From the NCBI GenBank assembly GCA_002471345.1, contig DKPS01000111.1, positions 41,645 through 105,644 on the forward strand: 64,000 nt of DNA. Reading direction: 5' to 3'. This document shows positions 45,639 to 55,385 of this stretch, one piece after another; the stretch's first letter is position 1; each line of letters opens with the position of its first letter. The position numbers and the translations under genes are program-made. This stretch comes from Saprospiraceae bacterium UBA7328. Its GTDB lineage: Bacteria > Bacteroidota > Bacteroidia > Chitinophagales > Saprospiraceae. The notes under the pieces are model-generated. The model was not told the DNA's origin, did no database searches, and was given only the letters and a program-made list of their open reading frames with translations.

Positions 45639-46181
45639 ATGAAAACTACACCTAATCGAATTAACTTAACAGATTTGTGGATAGGAGATATTCTACGAAT
45701 TCAACCTTCTGGAAAAATTGGAAAATATGAAGGAATTGGAAAAAATGGTAAAGCAAGAATCAAATATGGAAAAAAGATTCTATTAATAGAGTCCGAAAGG
45801 TTGGAGGTTATAACTGATATAGAAATTCAGAAAAATCACGAACTCTTTCTTGAAAAACATGCTGAACCTTTAATTCCGAACTTACCAAAAACACCAACAT
45901 ATACATCATTCAAAAATGAACTTGATCTTCATATTATTAAATTGAATCCAGATCTAGAAAATGCTCATCCACAAATGATTTTAGATCATCAATTAGTCAT
46001 GTGCAGAGCATTTATCAATGACGCTATTGAGAAAAAGAAAAATGTGGTAACTATTATTCATGGTAAAGGTACAGGAGCGCTTAAGGAAGAGGTTTTACAC
46101 CTGCTCAAGGAATTTGCGAATGTCCGATTTGCCATTAGTGTAAATGGAGATGGCGCACAAGAGGTTTGGTTGAAATATTAG
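45639..46181 (+). CDS. Smr-domain protein (MutS2-like C-terminal domain)
   Basis: A 180-residue protein. The C-terminal Smr domain (about residues 100-180) carries the ELDLHIIKL motif (LDxH) and HGKGTGALKEEV (HGxG), which form the nicking/nuclease or RNA-binding site of Smr proteins. The N-terminal 70 residues look like a small beta domain (GKIGKYEGIGKNGKARIKYGKKILLI), similar to the KOW/SH3-like region found in MutS2 before Smr. It could act in ribosome rescue or DNA processing, the two roles known for Smr proteins. gldB follows after 27 bases, and the pair may share a transcript. Confidence 0.85.
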   Translation: MKTTPNRINLTDLWIGDILRIQPSGKIGKYEGIGKNGKARIKYGKKILLIESERLEVITDIEIQKNHELFLEKHAEPLIPNLPKTPTYTSFKNELDLHIIKLNPDLENAHPQMILDHQLVMCRAFINDAIEKKKNVVTIIHGKGTGALKEEVLHLLKEFANVRFAISVNGDGAQEVWLKY

Positions 46182-46208
46182 GATGAGATATTTCTCGTTA
46201 ATTATCCT

Positions 46209-47249
46209 ATGGTTGAAAAGAAAATATATAGTCTTCTTGTAACATTGGCTCTTTGGGGCTTCTTACTATTGGTTTCTTCTTGCGACCATTCTACTTCTCT
46301 TCCTGATATAAGTGAAGTGGATGTGGCCTGGAGATTTGTTCCTTTTCACAAAAATCAAAGTAAAAAAGACTCGACTGAGGTCTTTATTAGCCAGACTTTA
46401 GAAAATCACCCTGCTTTCGGTAATATTTTTTTTTCTAACGTACTTCCAGTTCTCAATCTTTCCACGGAAGATAAAAAAGAAGTTCTAGAGGACTATGGGT
46501 TTACTTCTCTGGTTGATACTTGTTCTCACATCTATTCAGATATAAGTGAATTAGAAGAGGAATTTGACAAAGCATTTAAATACTACAGTTATTACACCTC
46601 AGACAAATCTATTCCAAATGTCTACACATTTGTATCTGGCTTTGCGTACCAAAATTTTGTTTTTCAAGATGGAAATAGAGATGGTCTTGGGATAGGCCTT
46701 GATATGTATATAGGATCAAATTTTCCTTACAAATCTATTGACCCTAAAAATCCAGCTTTTTCTCAATTTCTTACACAGTATTTTGATAAAAGATATATTC
46801 TAAGAAAGTCATTATTAGCTTGGATTGATGATAAAATTGAGCCCGCACAAACTGGTCAATTGGCAGAAATTATAATTAGAAATGGAAAAATTATTTACCT
46901 TCTAGAAAAGATATTGCCTCTTTCACCAAAAGACATAATCCTTGAATTTCAACCAGATGAATATCAATGGTGTTTAATGAATGAACCAGAATTGTGGACT
47001 CATTTGTTAAAAAACAATCTACTTTTTTCTAATCAGTTCACGAAAATAAATAAACTCGTCAACCCTGCCCCAAATGCACCTGGCATCCCCCCTGAAGCAC
47101 CTGGAGGTGTAGCCAATTATATTGGGTGGAGAATTGTACAAGACTATATGCAAAGAAGTAAAGTATCTGTGGCGGAACTCTTAACAACTTCAGAATTTCA
47201 AAAAATTCTAGACGTTTCAAAATATAGACCACGAGTCAGAAAAGACTAA
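46209..47249 (+). CDS. gldB: gliding motility lipoprotein GldB-like
   Basis: A 346-residue lipoprotein: signal peptide, then lipobox VSSC near residue 25. The mature protein matches GldB, with DISEVDVAWRFVPFHKNQS near the N-terminus and GLGIGLDMYIGSNFPYKSIDPKNPAFSQFLTQYFDKRYI in the middle. The C-terminal region has PGGVANYIGWRIVQDYM, a GldB hallmark. GldB is needed for gliding in Flavobacterium johnsoniae and belongs to the gld set. The other gld and type IX secretion genes are not in the window. It converges on the TMEM220-like gene with 6 bases between stops. Confidence 0.9.
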   Translation: MVEKKIYSLLVTLALWGFLLLVSSCDHSTSLPDISEVDVAWRFVPFHKNQSKKDSTEVFISQTLENHPAFGNIFFSNVLPVLNLSTEDKKEVLEDYGFTSLVDTCSHIYSDISELEEEFDKAFKYYSYYTSDKSIPNVYTFVSGFAYQNFVFQDGNRDGLGIGLDMYIGSNFPYKSIDPKNPAFSQFLTQYFDKRYILRKSLLAWIDDKIEPAQTGQLAEIIIRNGKIIYLLEKILPLSPKDIILEFQPDEYQWCLMNEPELWTHLLKNNLLFSNQFTKINKLVNPAPNAPGIPPEAPGGVANYIGWRIVQDYMQRSKVSVAELLTTSEFQKILDVSKYRPRVRKD

Positions 47250-47255
47250 TATTCA

Positions 47256-47603
47256 CTATTTTTTAGTTGCATAGTAAACAGTTGCAACTAAACTTATAAT
47301 GAGTCCAAACAATTCTCTCATAAGTTCTATATGGGGTGTCTCGGCTTTCATTGATCCTGCAATGTTCGGGGCTCCATCTTGAATCCATGATACTAGATCA
47401 GGAATGAAAGTAACACTCCACGCTGCAAGAAAGAGTGTAACCCAAAGAGCTAACTTCCTTTGTGGTTTTCTTGCTGCCGTGGAAAAAGCAATAAATGATA
47501 TCAAACTATAGACAGGAATCCAGATGTAATAATCAGGATCATTGTATTGAAGAATTGCAAAAATGATAAAAACAATTCCGATAATGATGTGGATGCTCTT
47601 CAT
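47256..47603 (-). CDS. TMEM220-like membrane protein
   Basis: A 115-residue membrane protein of unknown function with four hydrophobic segments (about residues 5-18, 27-44, 52-70 and 92-112). The early FAILQYNDPDYYIWIPVYSLISF motif, with YNDPD, is the signature of the transmembrane 220 family found in bacteria and animals. It lies 15 bases after the stop of the large helicase gene on the same strand and is probably in its transcript, without a visible functional link. Confidence 0.85.
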   Translation of the reverse strand: MKSIHIIIGIVFIIFAILQYNDPDYYIWIPVYSLISFIAFSTAARKPQRKLALWVTLFLAAWSVTFIPDLVSWIQDGAPNIAGSMKAETPHIELMRELFGLIISLVATVYYATKK

Positions 47604-47618
47604 AGTAATTTCTTTGAT

Positions 47619-50600
47619 TTAATTGTTCTCTTCGTCATCTTCATAGCCGATTAATTCACTGTTCAATTTGAAATTGCTAGTGACAAAATCGCACCACTTG
47701 CAATGATCCTCTCCACAGCCATTTTCAAATTTATGCTCTAATATATTTTGATACGTTTCTACTAGCTGGTTTTCCACTATTTCCACTTCAAATGCCTCTA
47801 TTTCTCTTCTTTCTTGTTTATAGTTTAACTCATCTACAGGTTCTACAAAATCCATTATGCCATATCTCATTTGATGATTGTTTCTGGGATCACCTGAGAG
47901 CAAAAGTTTATAAAAAACCAATTGCCTCCAATAATCTTCTCCGGGATCATCTTCTCCCATGGGAGGTTTTAGCTTTTTCTTTGCATTAGAATACTTGCCA
48001 GTCTTGTAATCTACTACAACTACATGATCATCATAGACTTCAATTTTATCCAATTTCCCTGTGATTGGTACTCCTTTATATTCTGTAAGTGAGATAGAGT
48101 ATTCAGAAATAAACTGCTTCGCGGTACTCCAGTTAGAAACATAATTTTTATAATACCCTCTTAAAATCTTTTCGCCATAGGTACTCCTTAACTCATGTTC
48201 TTTTATAGTGAAATGTGAACCATATTTTTTCATGCCACTATGAAAATAGTTCACAAGGTCAACTTCGTCTCCAATTTTTCGCTGAGGATCACTTTCTATA
48301 TCAACAAAGAATTTTTCCAATGCCAAATGAATAGCATTTCCAAATCCCATACTTGCACTTCTTCCTAGAGGCACTCTCAATACATTTTCGAAATAGAAAG
48401 CCAATGGGCATCTGAGATACTTATTTAGACTGGTCACACTGACCTTATAATTCACTAATATTTTATCAATTAATTGATGATCAATAAGCCGCACAGCTCC
48501 TTCTTTATATCTCATTAAGGTTGTCACATAATCTTCTATTTCAGAATCGTCTAAATGTACTTCTTGAATCTTTAGATCACTTTCCCTCATAAGCTCATGC
48601 ACAAATACTACCATGTCCAAATCCTTGTCTTCATTTGACATCTTAGGCGTAGAAATGTATAAATACGACTTTGCCCTTGTCATGGCTACATAAAAGAGTC
48701 TGCGGTCGTCTTCTATATCACTTTTGTCAGAAGCAGAAACAAGAGATTTGGGTAATTTGAAAGAGCCTCCACCTCCATAATTCTTTTCTACCCAATTACT
48801 TTGAAAGCATTTAATAATAAATACGTGTTCAAACTCTAAGCCTTTCGCTCCATGCGCCGTCATAAGATTAACTCCTTCTTTAGCAAAGAAAATGCGCTCT
48901 AGCGGCAAGTCTATTCTTGCTTGATCCATCTTTTGTACCATCCCTAGGATGGCATCTAATCCAAGTAGAGAATCTTTAGAAGTTTCATTTTTTATGAAGT
49001 CGAAAAAGGTATTGACAATTTGCAACCTCCAAGATTTATCATTTTTATCAAGCATTATCGCTTCGATAATTTTACCCTTGGTAAGTATCTTTTCAAATAG
49101 CATTTGAATTGTACTATTTGGAACATCCTGAATACACTCTTCCAGAAATGCTCCAATTTCTAGAAAATGATTCACCTCTTTTAGTCCGACTTTCTTTAGT
49201 TCTTCTTCTTCATTAAGGATATCTCGCCATTTTATATCATTTTCTGTTTTATCAGTTTTACGAGAAAGGTAAAGGCTCAGTTTTCCTATTTCTCTTGCCT
49301 TCAAGCCAAAGTAATTATAGTGCAAAATTTCAAAAATGAGGTGTTCTCCTGTGTGCATCCTCTTATACTCATCTCTGATATAAGTAAGAATATTGATCAG
49401 TCTTTTGATTTCAGGTTCATGGAGAATATTGATTCTTTTCTTCAGATTAACTGGTACATTATGATATTCAAGATATTTTAAAATGTCACTAATATTCCTA
49501 TGCTTTCTATATATAATTGCTATTTCATTAAGATTGACTCCTTCGTTTTGAAGTGCTACAATCTTATTGATAATTGCTTTTTCTTCGTGCTTTTCATTAT
49601 GATATTGTAGGATTTGGGGATTTACTTTTATGAGGTCTTTGGTTTTAGATTCCAGGAGATTTTTAGTCAGTTCAGGTTTCAGGGCTATTAACCTTTCTGC
49701 ATTATTACTGATTAGTTCTGAAGACCTATCCAATATTTCTTGGGATGACCTATAATTATTATCAAGAACAATCACACGTGGATTGTAGTGATTATCAAAC
49801 TCTACTATGTTTTGCATATTGGCCCCCTGAAAACGAAAGATAGACTGATCATCATCTCCCACTACAAAAACATTGGCATCCTTGCCCCAATAAGATGTCA
49901 GAAGGTTTATAATTTCATTTTGTGACCCATTAGTGTCCTGATATTCATCTACTAAAATGTATTGAAACCGTTCTTGATAAGCAGACAACAAGTCTGGGTT
50001 TTCTTTGAATGCTTTAATTACCCAAAGAATCATATCATTATAATCAATTCTCTCATTTTTTAGAAGAAGCTCATTGTACTTATTAAATTCTCCCGCTGCT
50101 GCTACACCTGATTGATACCTTTTGAGTTCTTTTTTAATCTTTTTTTCATTAAGATCTCCTTTCTTTTTATCTCCTGTTTTTCTCTTATAGAGGTATTCTT
50201 CATCTTCATACACTTCTTTCTCATACTTAGTATATGCTTCTATTATTTGCTGGCTGTTCCAATTCTCCTGTTTCATGGTGCCAAATAGCCTCTTCAACCT
50301 ATCCCTTTCATAATAGATATCACCTCGATACCGCTTTAACACATGATTATCATCAAAATCGTCTATGATTTCATGTAAAATATCCACTAGTTCAAGATCA
50401 GAAACACGTTGTAAATCGCGATACCCCCCAAAATATTCGATGTTTTCCTTGATAATCAGATTACAAAAAGAGTGGAAGGTGAAAATATTGACGTTGTATG
50501 CATCAGGGCCAATGAACTGCAAGAGCCGCTGCCGCATAGCCACACTCCCTGCATCTGTGTAAGTAAGACAAAGTATATTGTGATATTCAGCTACTCCTTC

Positions 50601-50801
50601 TTTCAGTATCCTTCCGATTCTTGCAGCAAGAAGTTGAGTTTTCCCAGTCCCAGGACCTGCTATGACCATAACAGGCCCTTCTATTGTTTCTACAGCTTCC
50701 TTTTGTTTGTCGTTTAGGGCATTTATTGCTTTTTCAAACTCTCTCGTAAAGTATTGTTTTCCTTTCTTCCCTTCTAAGTTTGAAAATAAATCTGGTTGCA
50801 T
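47619..50801 (-). CDS. UvrD/PcrA-type helicase fused to a PD-(D/E)XK nuclease
   Basis: A 1060-residue single-chain helicase-nuclease for double-strand break processing. The N-terminal superfamily 1A motor has Walker A AGPGTGKTQ (residues 48-56), Walker B YILVDEYQDTN, GDDDQSIFRFQGA and the motif V/VI block VNLMTAHGAKGLEFEHVF, LFYVAMTRAKSYLYI. The C-terminal nuclease (from about 790) has GKLDKIEVYDDHVVVVDYKTGKY. Its four Fe-S ligand Cys are one in RCPLAFYF and three in the tail (Cys1029, 1034, 1037, spaced C-x4-C-x2-C). This layout resembles the AddB/AdnA nuclease part joined to an active helicase. It differs from classical RecBCD or AddAB, and no second subunit gene lies nearby. Confidence 0.9.
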   Translation of the reverse strand: MQPDLFSNLEGKKGKQYFTREFEKAINALNDKQKEAVETIEGPVMVIAGPGTGKTQLLAARIGRILKEGVAEYHNILCLTYTDAGSVAMRQRLLQFIGPDAYNVNIFTFHSFCNLIIKENIEYFGGYRDLQRVSDLELVDILHEIIDDFDDNHVLKRYRGDIYYERDRLKRLFGTMKQENWNSQQIIEAYTKYEKEVYEDEEYLYKRKTGDKKKGDLNEKKIKKELKRYQSGVAAAGEFNKYNELLLKNERIDYNDMILWVIKAFKENPDLLSAYQERFQYILVDEYQDTNGSQNEIINLLTSYWGKDANVFVVGDDDQSIFRFQGANMQNIVEFDNHYNPRVIVLDNNYRSSQEILDRSSELISNNAERLIALKPELTKNLLESKTKDLIKVNPQILQYHNEKHEEKAIINKIVALQNEGVNLNEIAIIYRKHRNISDILKYLEYHNVPVNLKKRINILHEPEIKRLINILTYIRDEYKRMHTGEHLIFEILHYNYFGLKAREIGKLSLYLSRKTDKTENDIKWRDILNEEEELKKVGLKEVNHFLEIGAFLEECIQDVPNSTIQMLFEKILTKGKIIEAIMLDKNDKSWRLQIVNTFFDFIKNETSKDSLLGLDAILGMVQKMDQARIDLPLERIFFAKEGVNLMTAHGAKGLEFEHVFIIKCFQSNWVEKNYGGGGSFKLPKSLVSASDKSDIEDDRRLFYVAMTRAKSYLYISTPKMSNEDKDLDMVVFVHELMRESDLKIQEVHLDDSEIEDYVTTLMRYKEGAVRLIDHQLIDKILVNYKVSVTSLNKYLRCPLAFYFENVLRVPLGRSASMGFGNAIHLALEKFFVDIESDPQRKIGDEVDLVNYFHSGMKKYGSHFTIKEHELRSTYGEKILRGYYKNYVSNWSTAKQFISEYSISLTEYKGVPITGKLDKIEVYDDHVVVVDYKTGKYSNAKKKLKPPMGEDDPGEDYWRQLVFYKLLLSGDPRNNHQMRYGIMDFVEPVDELNYKQERREIEAFEVEIVENQLVETYQNILEHKFENGCGEDHCKWCDFVTSNFKLNSELIGYEDDEENN

Positions 50802-50889
50802 AAGGTGTTCGCTTATTTTGGAACCAGCAAAATACAGAGTTTTAATTGGCTTAGTTTTTATCTTTCCGCCTTTTTACAATTGATCTCAA

Positions 50890-52635
50890 GTGAATCAAAC
50901 GGGACAGAAAAAAGGCATCAAATTAAAACAGCCCATTGGGGTAATACTTAATGCTTATCCTGATAGCATTGGAAATAATCTAGGTGATATGACCACCATG
51001 CTTCAAATGCCTGAATTTCAAAATGTATTTTCACTTTTTTACATTTTACCTACCTTTTTCAACAGTGACCTTGATCGAGGATTTTCAATCATAGATTATA
51101 ATACTAATGAAGAATTCGTGTCAAAAGACGATGTGAAGGCTCTTGAACGGTTAGGAATTTCCTTGAAACTTGACATAGTTCTAAACCACTTATCCGTCGC
51201 TTCTCCACAGTTTAAGGACTTAATTAAGAATGGAGAAAAATCCAAGTACAAAGACTTTTTCATCGATTGGAATGAGTTTTGGATTGGCAATGGAGATCTG
51301 GCTGAAAACGGTATTGTAGTCCCAAATACTGAGCATTTGGAAAAACTTTTTATGCGCAAACCTGGACTACCAATTCTAAAAGTGATATTTCCTGATGGAA
51401 AAGAAAAGGCTTATTGGAATACATTTTATCAAAAGGTTTACAATCAAAAACTTGTCTCTGAAGATTTAAAACCCATCTCTGGTTTAAATAAATATGATGC
51501 ATTAGAAATATGCGAAGTAATTAATGAGAGTCGCGATAGCGAAGACTTTGAATTACTAGATTTTGGAAGATTCAATCCCTTTAAAAATGAGATCCTCCAA
51601 ATTATCAATCAAAAGCGGCGCTACCTCGGCCAAATGGATGTCAATGCAAAATCTCCTTTAGTTTGGAAGTTTTATAAAGAGGTTTTGGTTAAAGTAAAAA
51701 GTTATGGTTGTAAGATATTGAGATTAGATGCATTCGCTTATTTGCACAAAGAGGTCGGAGCTGTGAATTTCTTTAATAAGCCTGGTACATGGGACTATCT
51801 AGAAAGAATAAACCAAATTGCTAAAACGAATGACCTTCAGTTATTACCAGAAATTCATGCAGAATACGGAATGAATTTGCATGATGAGGTGGCACAAAAG
51901 GGTTATATCATTTACGATTTTTTTCTTCCTGGTCTATTGATTCATGCTATTGAAAAAGGAACAAATAAAGCACTGATCAAATGGGCAAAGGAAATAATTG
52001 AGAAAGATTATAAAACGGTCAATATGCTTGGATGTCACGATGGCATACCGATGTTGGATCTAAAAGGGAAAGAAGTAAATGGTGTTTTTAATCAAGGATT
52101 ACTTGAAGATGATTTGATAGAAGAAATGATAAAACTCATTCTTTTTCGAAAAGGAAGGGTGAAAAATCTTTATGGTGCTGATGGAGAGAAAATCTCCTAC
52201 TATCAAGTAAATGCAACCTATTTCAGCGCATTAGGAGAAAGCGAACAAAAATTATTGTTGGCTAGAGCTATACAGCTTTTTATGCCAGGCACGCCACAGA
52301 TCTGGTATTTAGATCTTTTTGCAGGTAAAAATGACTATGTAGCAGCAGACAAAGCCGGCACAGGTGGTCATAAAGAAATCAATAGAACAAATCTAAGTTT
52401 AGATGAAATAAAAGAAGGTCTAACTAGATGGGTTGTAATCAAACAATTAGAAATGATTCAATTGAGAAATGTTTCAGATGCATTTTCAGGAGACGTGGTT
52501 ATAAAAAATTCTTCTGAAGCAGATATTAATATTACTTGGACCAATAAGAATGAAATTGCCATGCTCGAAGGCAATTTGAAGACACATCTATTTAACATTG
52601 TCTATTCTGATTCAGGTATAATGAAAAATTTATAA
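50890..52635 (+). CDS. GH13 subfamily 18-like glycosidase (sucrose phosphorylase-like)
   Basis: Predicted phosphorylase of alpha-glucosides such as sucrose, glucosylglycerol or glucosylglycerate. A 581-residue protein with a TIM-barrel. Catalytic residues: nucleophile Asp280 in CKILRLDAFAYL, acid/base Glu321 in LLPEIHAEYG, and Asp384 in LGCHDGIPMLD. Region I has DIVLNH at 95-100. The NDYVAADKAGTGGHKEINR segment near residue 485 is typical of this subfamily. The YWNTFY segment (about 175-180) is separated from QMDVNAKSP (248-256) by about 65 residues, longer than in classical sucrose phosphorylase as I recall it. The start is GTG at 50890, divergent from the helicase. No sucrose transporter or kinase gene is adjacent, so the substrate is open. 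Confidence 0.82.
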   Translation: MNQTGQKKGIKLKQPIGVILNAYPDSIGNNLGDMTTMLQMPEFQNVFSLFYILPTFFNSDLDRGFSIIDYNTNEEFVSKDDVKALERLGISLKLDIVLNHLSVASPQFKDLIKNGEKSKYKDFFIDWNEFWIGNGDLAENGIVVPNTEHLEKLFMRKPGLPILKVIFPDGKEKAYWNTFYQKVYNQKLVSEDLKPISGLNKYDALEICEVINESRDSEDFELLDFGRFNPFKNEILQIINQKRRYLGQMDVNAKSPLVWKFYKEVLVKVKSYGCKILRLDAFAYLHKEVGAVNFFNKPGTWDYLERINQIAKTNDLQLLPEIHAEYGMNLHDEVAQKGYIIYDFFLPGLLIHAIEKGTNKALIKWAKEIIEKDYKTVNMLGCHDGIPMLDLKGKEVNGVFNQGLLEDDLIEEMIKLILFRKGRVKNLYGADGEKISYYQVNATYFSALGESEQKLLLARAIQLFMPGTPQIWYLDLFAGKNDYVAADKAGTGGHKEINRTNLSLDEIKEGLTRWVVIKQLEMIQLRNVSDAFSGDVVIKNSSEADINITWTNKNEIAMLEGNLKTHLFNIVYSDSGIMKNL

Positions 52636-52643
52636 AACCTTTT

Positions 52644-53900
52644 CTAAAATTCATATTTGCTGTCAAAATCAACCTCATATTCTCGTTCCCTTTCAATTTC
52701 ATAAAAATGAATTTGTCTTCCTAACTCTGCTAAAAAAGGAATCCCAATCTCTTCATATTCATAAATCCCATCATTAAATATTTCATTCTCATTAACGAGT
52801 AGAGTAGCAGAGAGAAAGAACTCAACATTATTCTGAATATCCATTATATATGCACAATCTGTCAGTGTACCATATGCATATCCTACCTTATTCAAGATTT
52901 TTATATGATCTGGAATTCGTTCTTCTGTATCACCAAAAACAAAGAATTTGACATAACCATCATAATAATCATAGGTGGTATCCTGGGCTAAATAGTTAAA
53001 GTCTCGCGGTAAATTGAGCATACTTTTGTAAATGCGATTGTATTGATCAGGATTAAGATTATATCGCTCTTCCTCAACAAATGAATTTGGAAAAATCACT
53101 CTCTTCAAAGAGGCCTCTAAATCATTCAAACTGATAAAGTTCTTTTGTGACATATCAAATGGTTGCATAACCACAGTATCTGTGGTATTATCATAATACC
53201 CCTTTCCCTTTAATGCTGAATTGAGTTTAACCACATGATCCTTTTGCGCTTCTTGGGACTTAAGTGAAATGATCGCATCTTTTTCAGCATCTAAAAACTC
53301 GACTTCATTGGTATGCTTATGATCTTCTGTCTTAAATCCAGAAACTCCAACTCGGTGTACGATTCTACTATTAAAGAAAATGTTTTTGGATTTTAATTTG
53401 TCATTGAGATAATCCTGACCTAAAAATTCATACACCCGATTATATGCATCATTGTCACTTACAACAAATAGTTTATCGATATAATGTCCTAAACTGGGTA
53501 GTAAAGAAGAATGTGTACTATCTGAAAAAGCAGCTGTCTGAGGAGGTTTTGACGCTTGATGAATTATAGTGATATTTTCATCTAAGGTCAAGCCATAAAG
53601 TTCATTAAGCTCATTGAGTTTTTCATAGGCTAAAAATGCTGCGGGCATTTTGACAGTACTGGCCGGATAGAAATATTGAATACTGTCTTCTTGAAAGCTT
53701 ATAGTATGAAATGAAGGATTTCCTTCAGTATCTCTGTTAATTTGAGTATATCGAATTTGAAGTTCATACTTCTGAGAATTTTCAAAAACCTGTCGGAGAA
53801 GGGGGTGGTTTTTATCCACTATATCTAATAAAGTTTGCTCCTTATGATTACAAGAAGAAACCACTAGAAAAAAAGACGTAAAAAAGAGAAACCTAAACAT
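52644..53900 (-). CDS. class A beta-lactamase-like serine hydrolase, lipoprotein
   Basis: A 418-residue lipoprotein (lipobox VVSSC near residue 18) with a serine beta-lactamase / DD-peptidase fold. The SxxK pair is in YPASTVKMPAAFLAYEKL, the SDN motif in VVSDNDAYNRVYEFLG, and the third box is KVG in ILNKVGYAYG instead of KTG. In Bacteroidota such proteins with KVG are usually annotated as serine hydrolases of unknown substrate and may act on peptidoglycan or a small ester or amide. Antibiotic hydrolysis cannot be claimed. It starts 2 bases after the TauE/SafE stop, so they are co-transcribed. Confidence 0.8.
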   Translation of the reverse strand: MFRFLFFTSFFLVVSSCNHKEQTLLDIVDKNHPLLRQVFENSQKYELQIRYTQINRDTEGNPSFHTISFQEDSIQYFYPASTVKMPAAFLAYEKLNELNELYGLTLDENITIIHQASKPPQTAAFSDSTHSSLLPSLGHYIDKLFVVSDNDAYNRVYEFLGQDYLNDKLKSKNIFFNSRIVHRVGVSGFKTEDHKHTNEVEFLDAEKDAIISLKSQEAQKDHVVKLNSALKGKGYYDNTTDTVVMQPFDMSQKNFISLNDLEASLKRVIFPNSFVEEERYNLNPDQYNRIYKSMLNLPRDFNYLAQDTTYDYYDGYVKFFVFGDTEERIPDHIKILNKVGYAYGTLTDCAYIMDIQNNVEFFLSATLLVNENEIFNDGIYEYEEIGIPFLAELGRQIHFYEIEREREYEVDFDSKYEF

Positions 53901-53902
53901 GT

Positions 53903-54667
53903 CTAAATGAAATTAAAAACGCTCAAAATAGCTAAAATCATGACTACAACTAAAAGTCGATATGCCCACACTTGGGCATTAGGAAATGTTGATGCGTATT
54001 GAGCCGCTAGAAAACCTCCTGTCATTTGACCAATTCCTATTGTTCCGCCGATTTTCCAATCTATTAGTCCTTGATAATGGAATATCAAGACTACAATTAT
54101 ATGATACAAAAAGACAACAAAGTTCTTGATAGCGTTTGACTCTATAAGATTGTAGCCAAAAAGTAAAACTGTAACAGCTAGAAATAAGACACCCATTCCC
54201 ATTTGAATAAAACCTCCATAAAACCCCAGGGCTAAAAACAAAGGAATAGTAATCCACATTGGAAAATGTCGATAATCACTCACCTCACTCATCCATTTTT
54301 TAGGTTTAATCAGAACCACAAAGAATAAAACAATGAGTAAGTATTTGAAGACTTCTTTAAACTGAGCATTCGAGATATTTATGGCAACATATACCCCAAT
54401 TACCGCCCCAATGATCATCCATATAATCATGGACTTGCTTTTTGTGAAGTCTAGTTTACCATTCTTGATAAAGGCATAATTCGCGGTAACACCTTGCATT
54501 AGTATGCCAATTCTATTGGTTCCATTTGCCGTGTTGGAAGGAAGGCCTAAAAGCTCTGTAAGTATTGTTAGAGTTATTGCTGACCCATTACCCGCTAAGG
54601 TGTTGATGATTCCCGCTAAAAGGCCACCTACAATAGATATTGTTATTTCGAAAACTGAAAGTTCCAA
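53903..54667 (-). CDS. TauE/SafE family sulfite exporter-like permease
   Basis: A 254-residue inner-membrane protein with about eight helices arranged as two repeated halves. The first half has GGLLAGIINTLAGNGSAITLTIL near residue 14, the second GFYGGFIQMGMGVLFLAVTVLL near residue 148. These glycine-rich repeats mark the TauE/SafE family, which exports sulfite, sulfoacetate or related organosulfur anions. The exact substrate is unknown. The start is TTG at 54667. The serine-hydrolase gene follows directly in the same transcript. Confidence 0.9.
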   Translation of the reverse strand: MELSVFEITISIVGGLLAGIINTLAGNGSAITLTILTELLGLPSNTANGTNRIGILMQGVTANYAFIKNGKLDFTKSKSMIIWMIIGAVIGVYVAINISNAQFKEVFKYLLIVLFFVVLIKPKKWMSEVSDYRHFPMWITIPLFLALGFYGGFIQMGMGVLFLAVTVLLFGYNLIESNAIKNFVVFLYHIIVVLIFHYQGLIDWKIGGTIGIGQMTGGFLAAQYASTFPNAQVWAYRLLVVVMILAILSVFNFI

Positions 54668-54698
54668 TTGAATTATTGTTTAGACATCTAAATGTAAA

Positions 54699-54728
54699 AA
54701 GGCCATTAACAATAATGCTAATAGCCTT
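54699..54728 (-). terminator. probable terminator of mscL
   Basis: A 12-bp stem with two mismatches (54699-54710 against 54717-54728), loop of six bases. On the minus strand it is followed by TTTTTAC. It lies 36 bases downstream of the mscL stop at 54765. Confidence 0.55.
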
Positions 54729-54764
54729 CCTAATTCTTTGTGGTTGCTATTAATACAACAACAA

Positions 54765-55145
54765 TTATTTTTTTAATAAATCTCTGATTTCTGCAAGCAA
54801 ATCCTCTTGGGTTGGGCCTGAAGGCGCTGCTTTAGCAGGAGGATCAATCTTAGTCTTAACTTTTACCATCCAAAATAATACTCCTCCAACAATGATCAAA
54901 TTAATAATCGAGGTTATCCATGACCCCCATTTTATAGCATTAGTTACTTCACCTGCTTCATCAGTTGCTAATACAAACTGAAGATCAGAAAAGTCAATAC
55001 CTCCAGTAAAAGAGCCGACTATAGGCATCATAATATCATTTACAAATCCATTTACCACAAGACCTACAGCACCTGCTAATATTACGGCCACTGCAAAATC
55101 AATGACATTCCCTGTCATTATAAATGCTTTAAATTCTTTCCACAT
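54765..55145 (-). CDS. mscL: large-conductance mechanosensitive channel
   Basis: A 126-residue pentameric channel subunit that opens near the lytic tension limit. The N-terminal helix MWKEFKAFIMTGNVIDFAVAVILAGAVGLVVNGFVNDIMMPIVG is canonical, with the pore constriction around the AVAVILAGAVG helix. It is followed by a periplasmic loop and TM2 (WITSIINLIIVGGVLFWMV). The C-terminal cytoplasmic helix is AEIRDLLKK. It complements the MscS gene at the other end of the window. Its upstream neighbour is the decayed GT2 fragment. Confidence 0.95.
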   Translation of the reverse strand: MWKEFKAFIMTGNVIDFAVAVILAGAVGLVVNGFVNDIMMPIVGSFTGGIDFSDLQFVLATDEAGEVTNAIKWGSWITSIINLIIVGGVLFWMVKVKTKIDPPAKAAPSGPTQEDLLAEIRDLLKK

Positions 55146-55385
55146 AGTTGATAGTTGTTTTGATAAAAAATAAAATTTACAATATATAATACGTTTTAAG
55201 TGTCAAACAGTCACAAAAAACAACCCTCTATCATTTGTGGTTTTTGAATTTTATCTAAAAAATTGCCCCAGAAAATTATGAGGACTACGTAGATAACTTA
55301 ACTCACCTTTAATATTTTGACCTAAGGCACACCATTCAATTTAGCCTAAGTATCCAAACCATATTGCTATTCATTTGATTCTATT

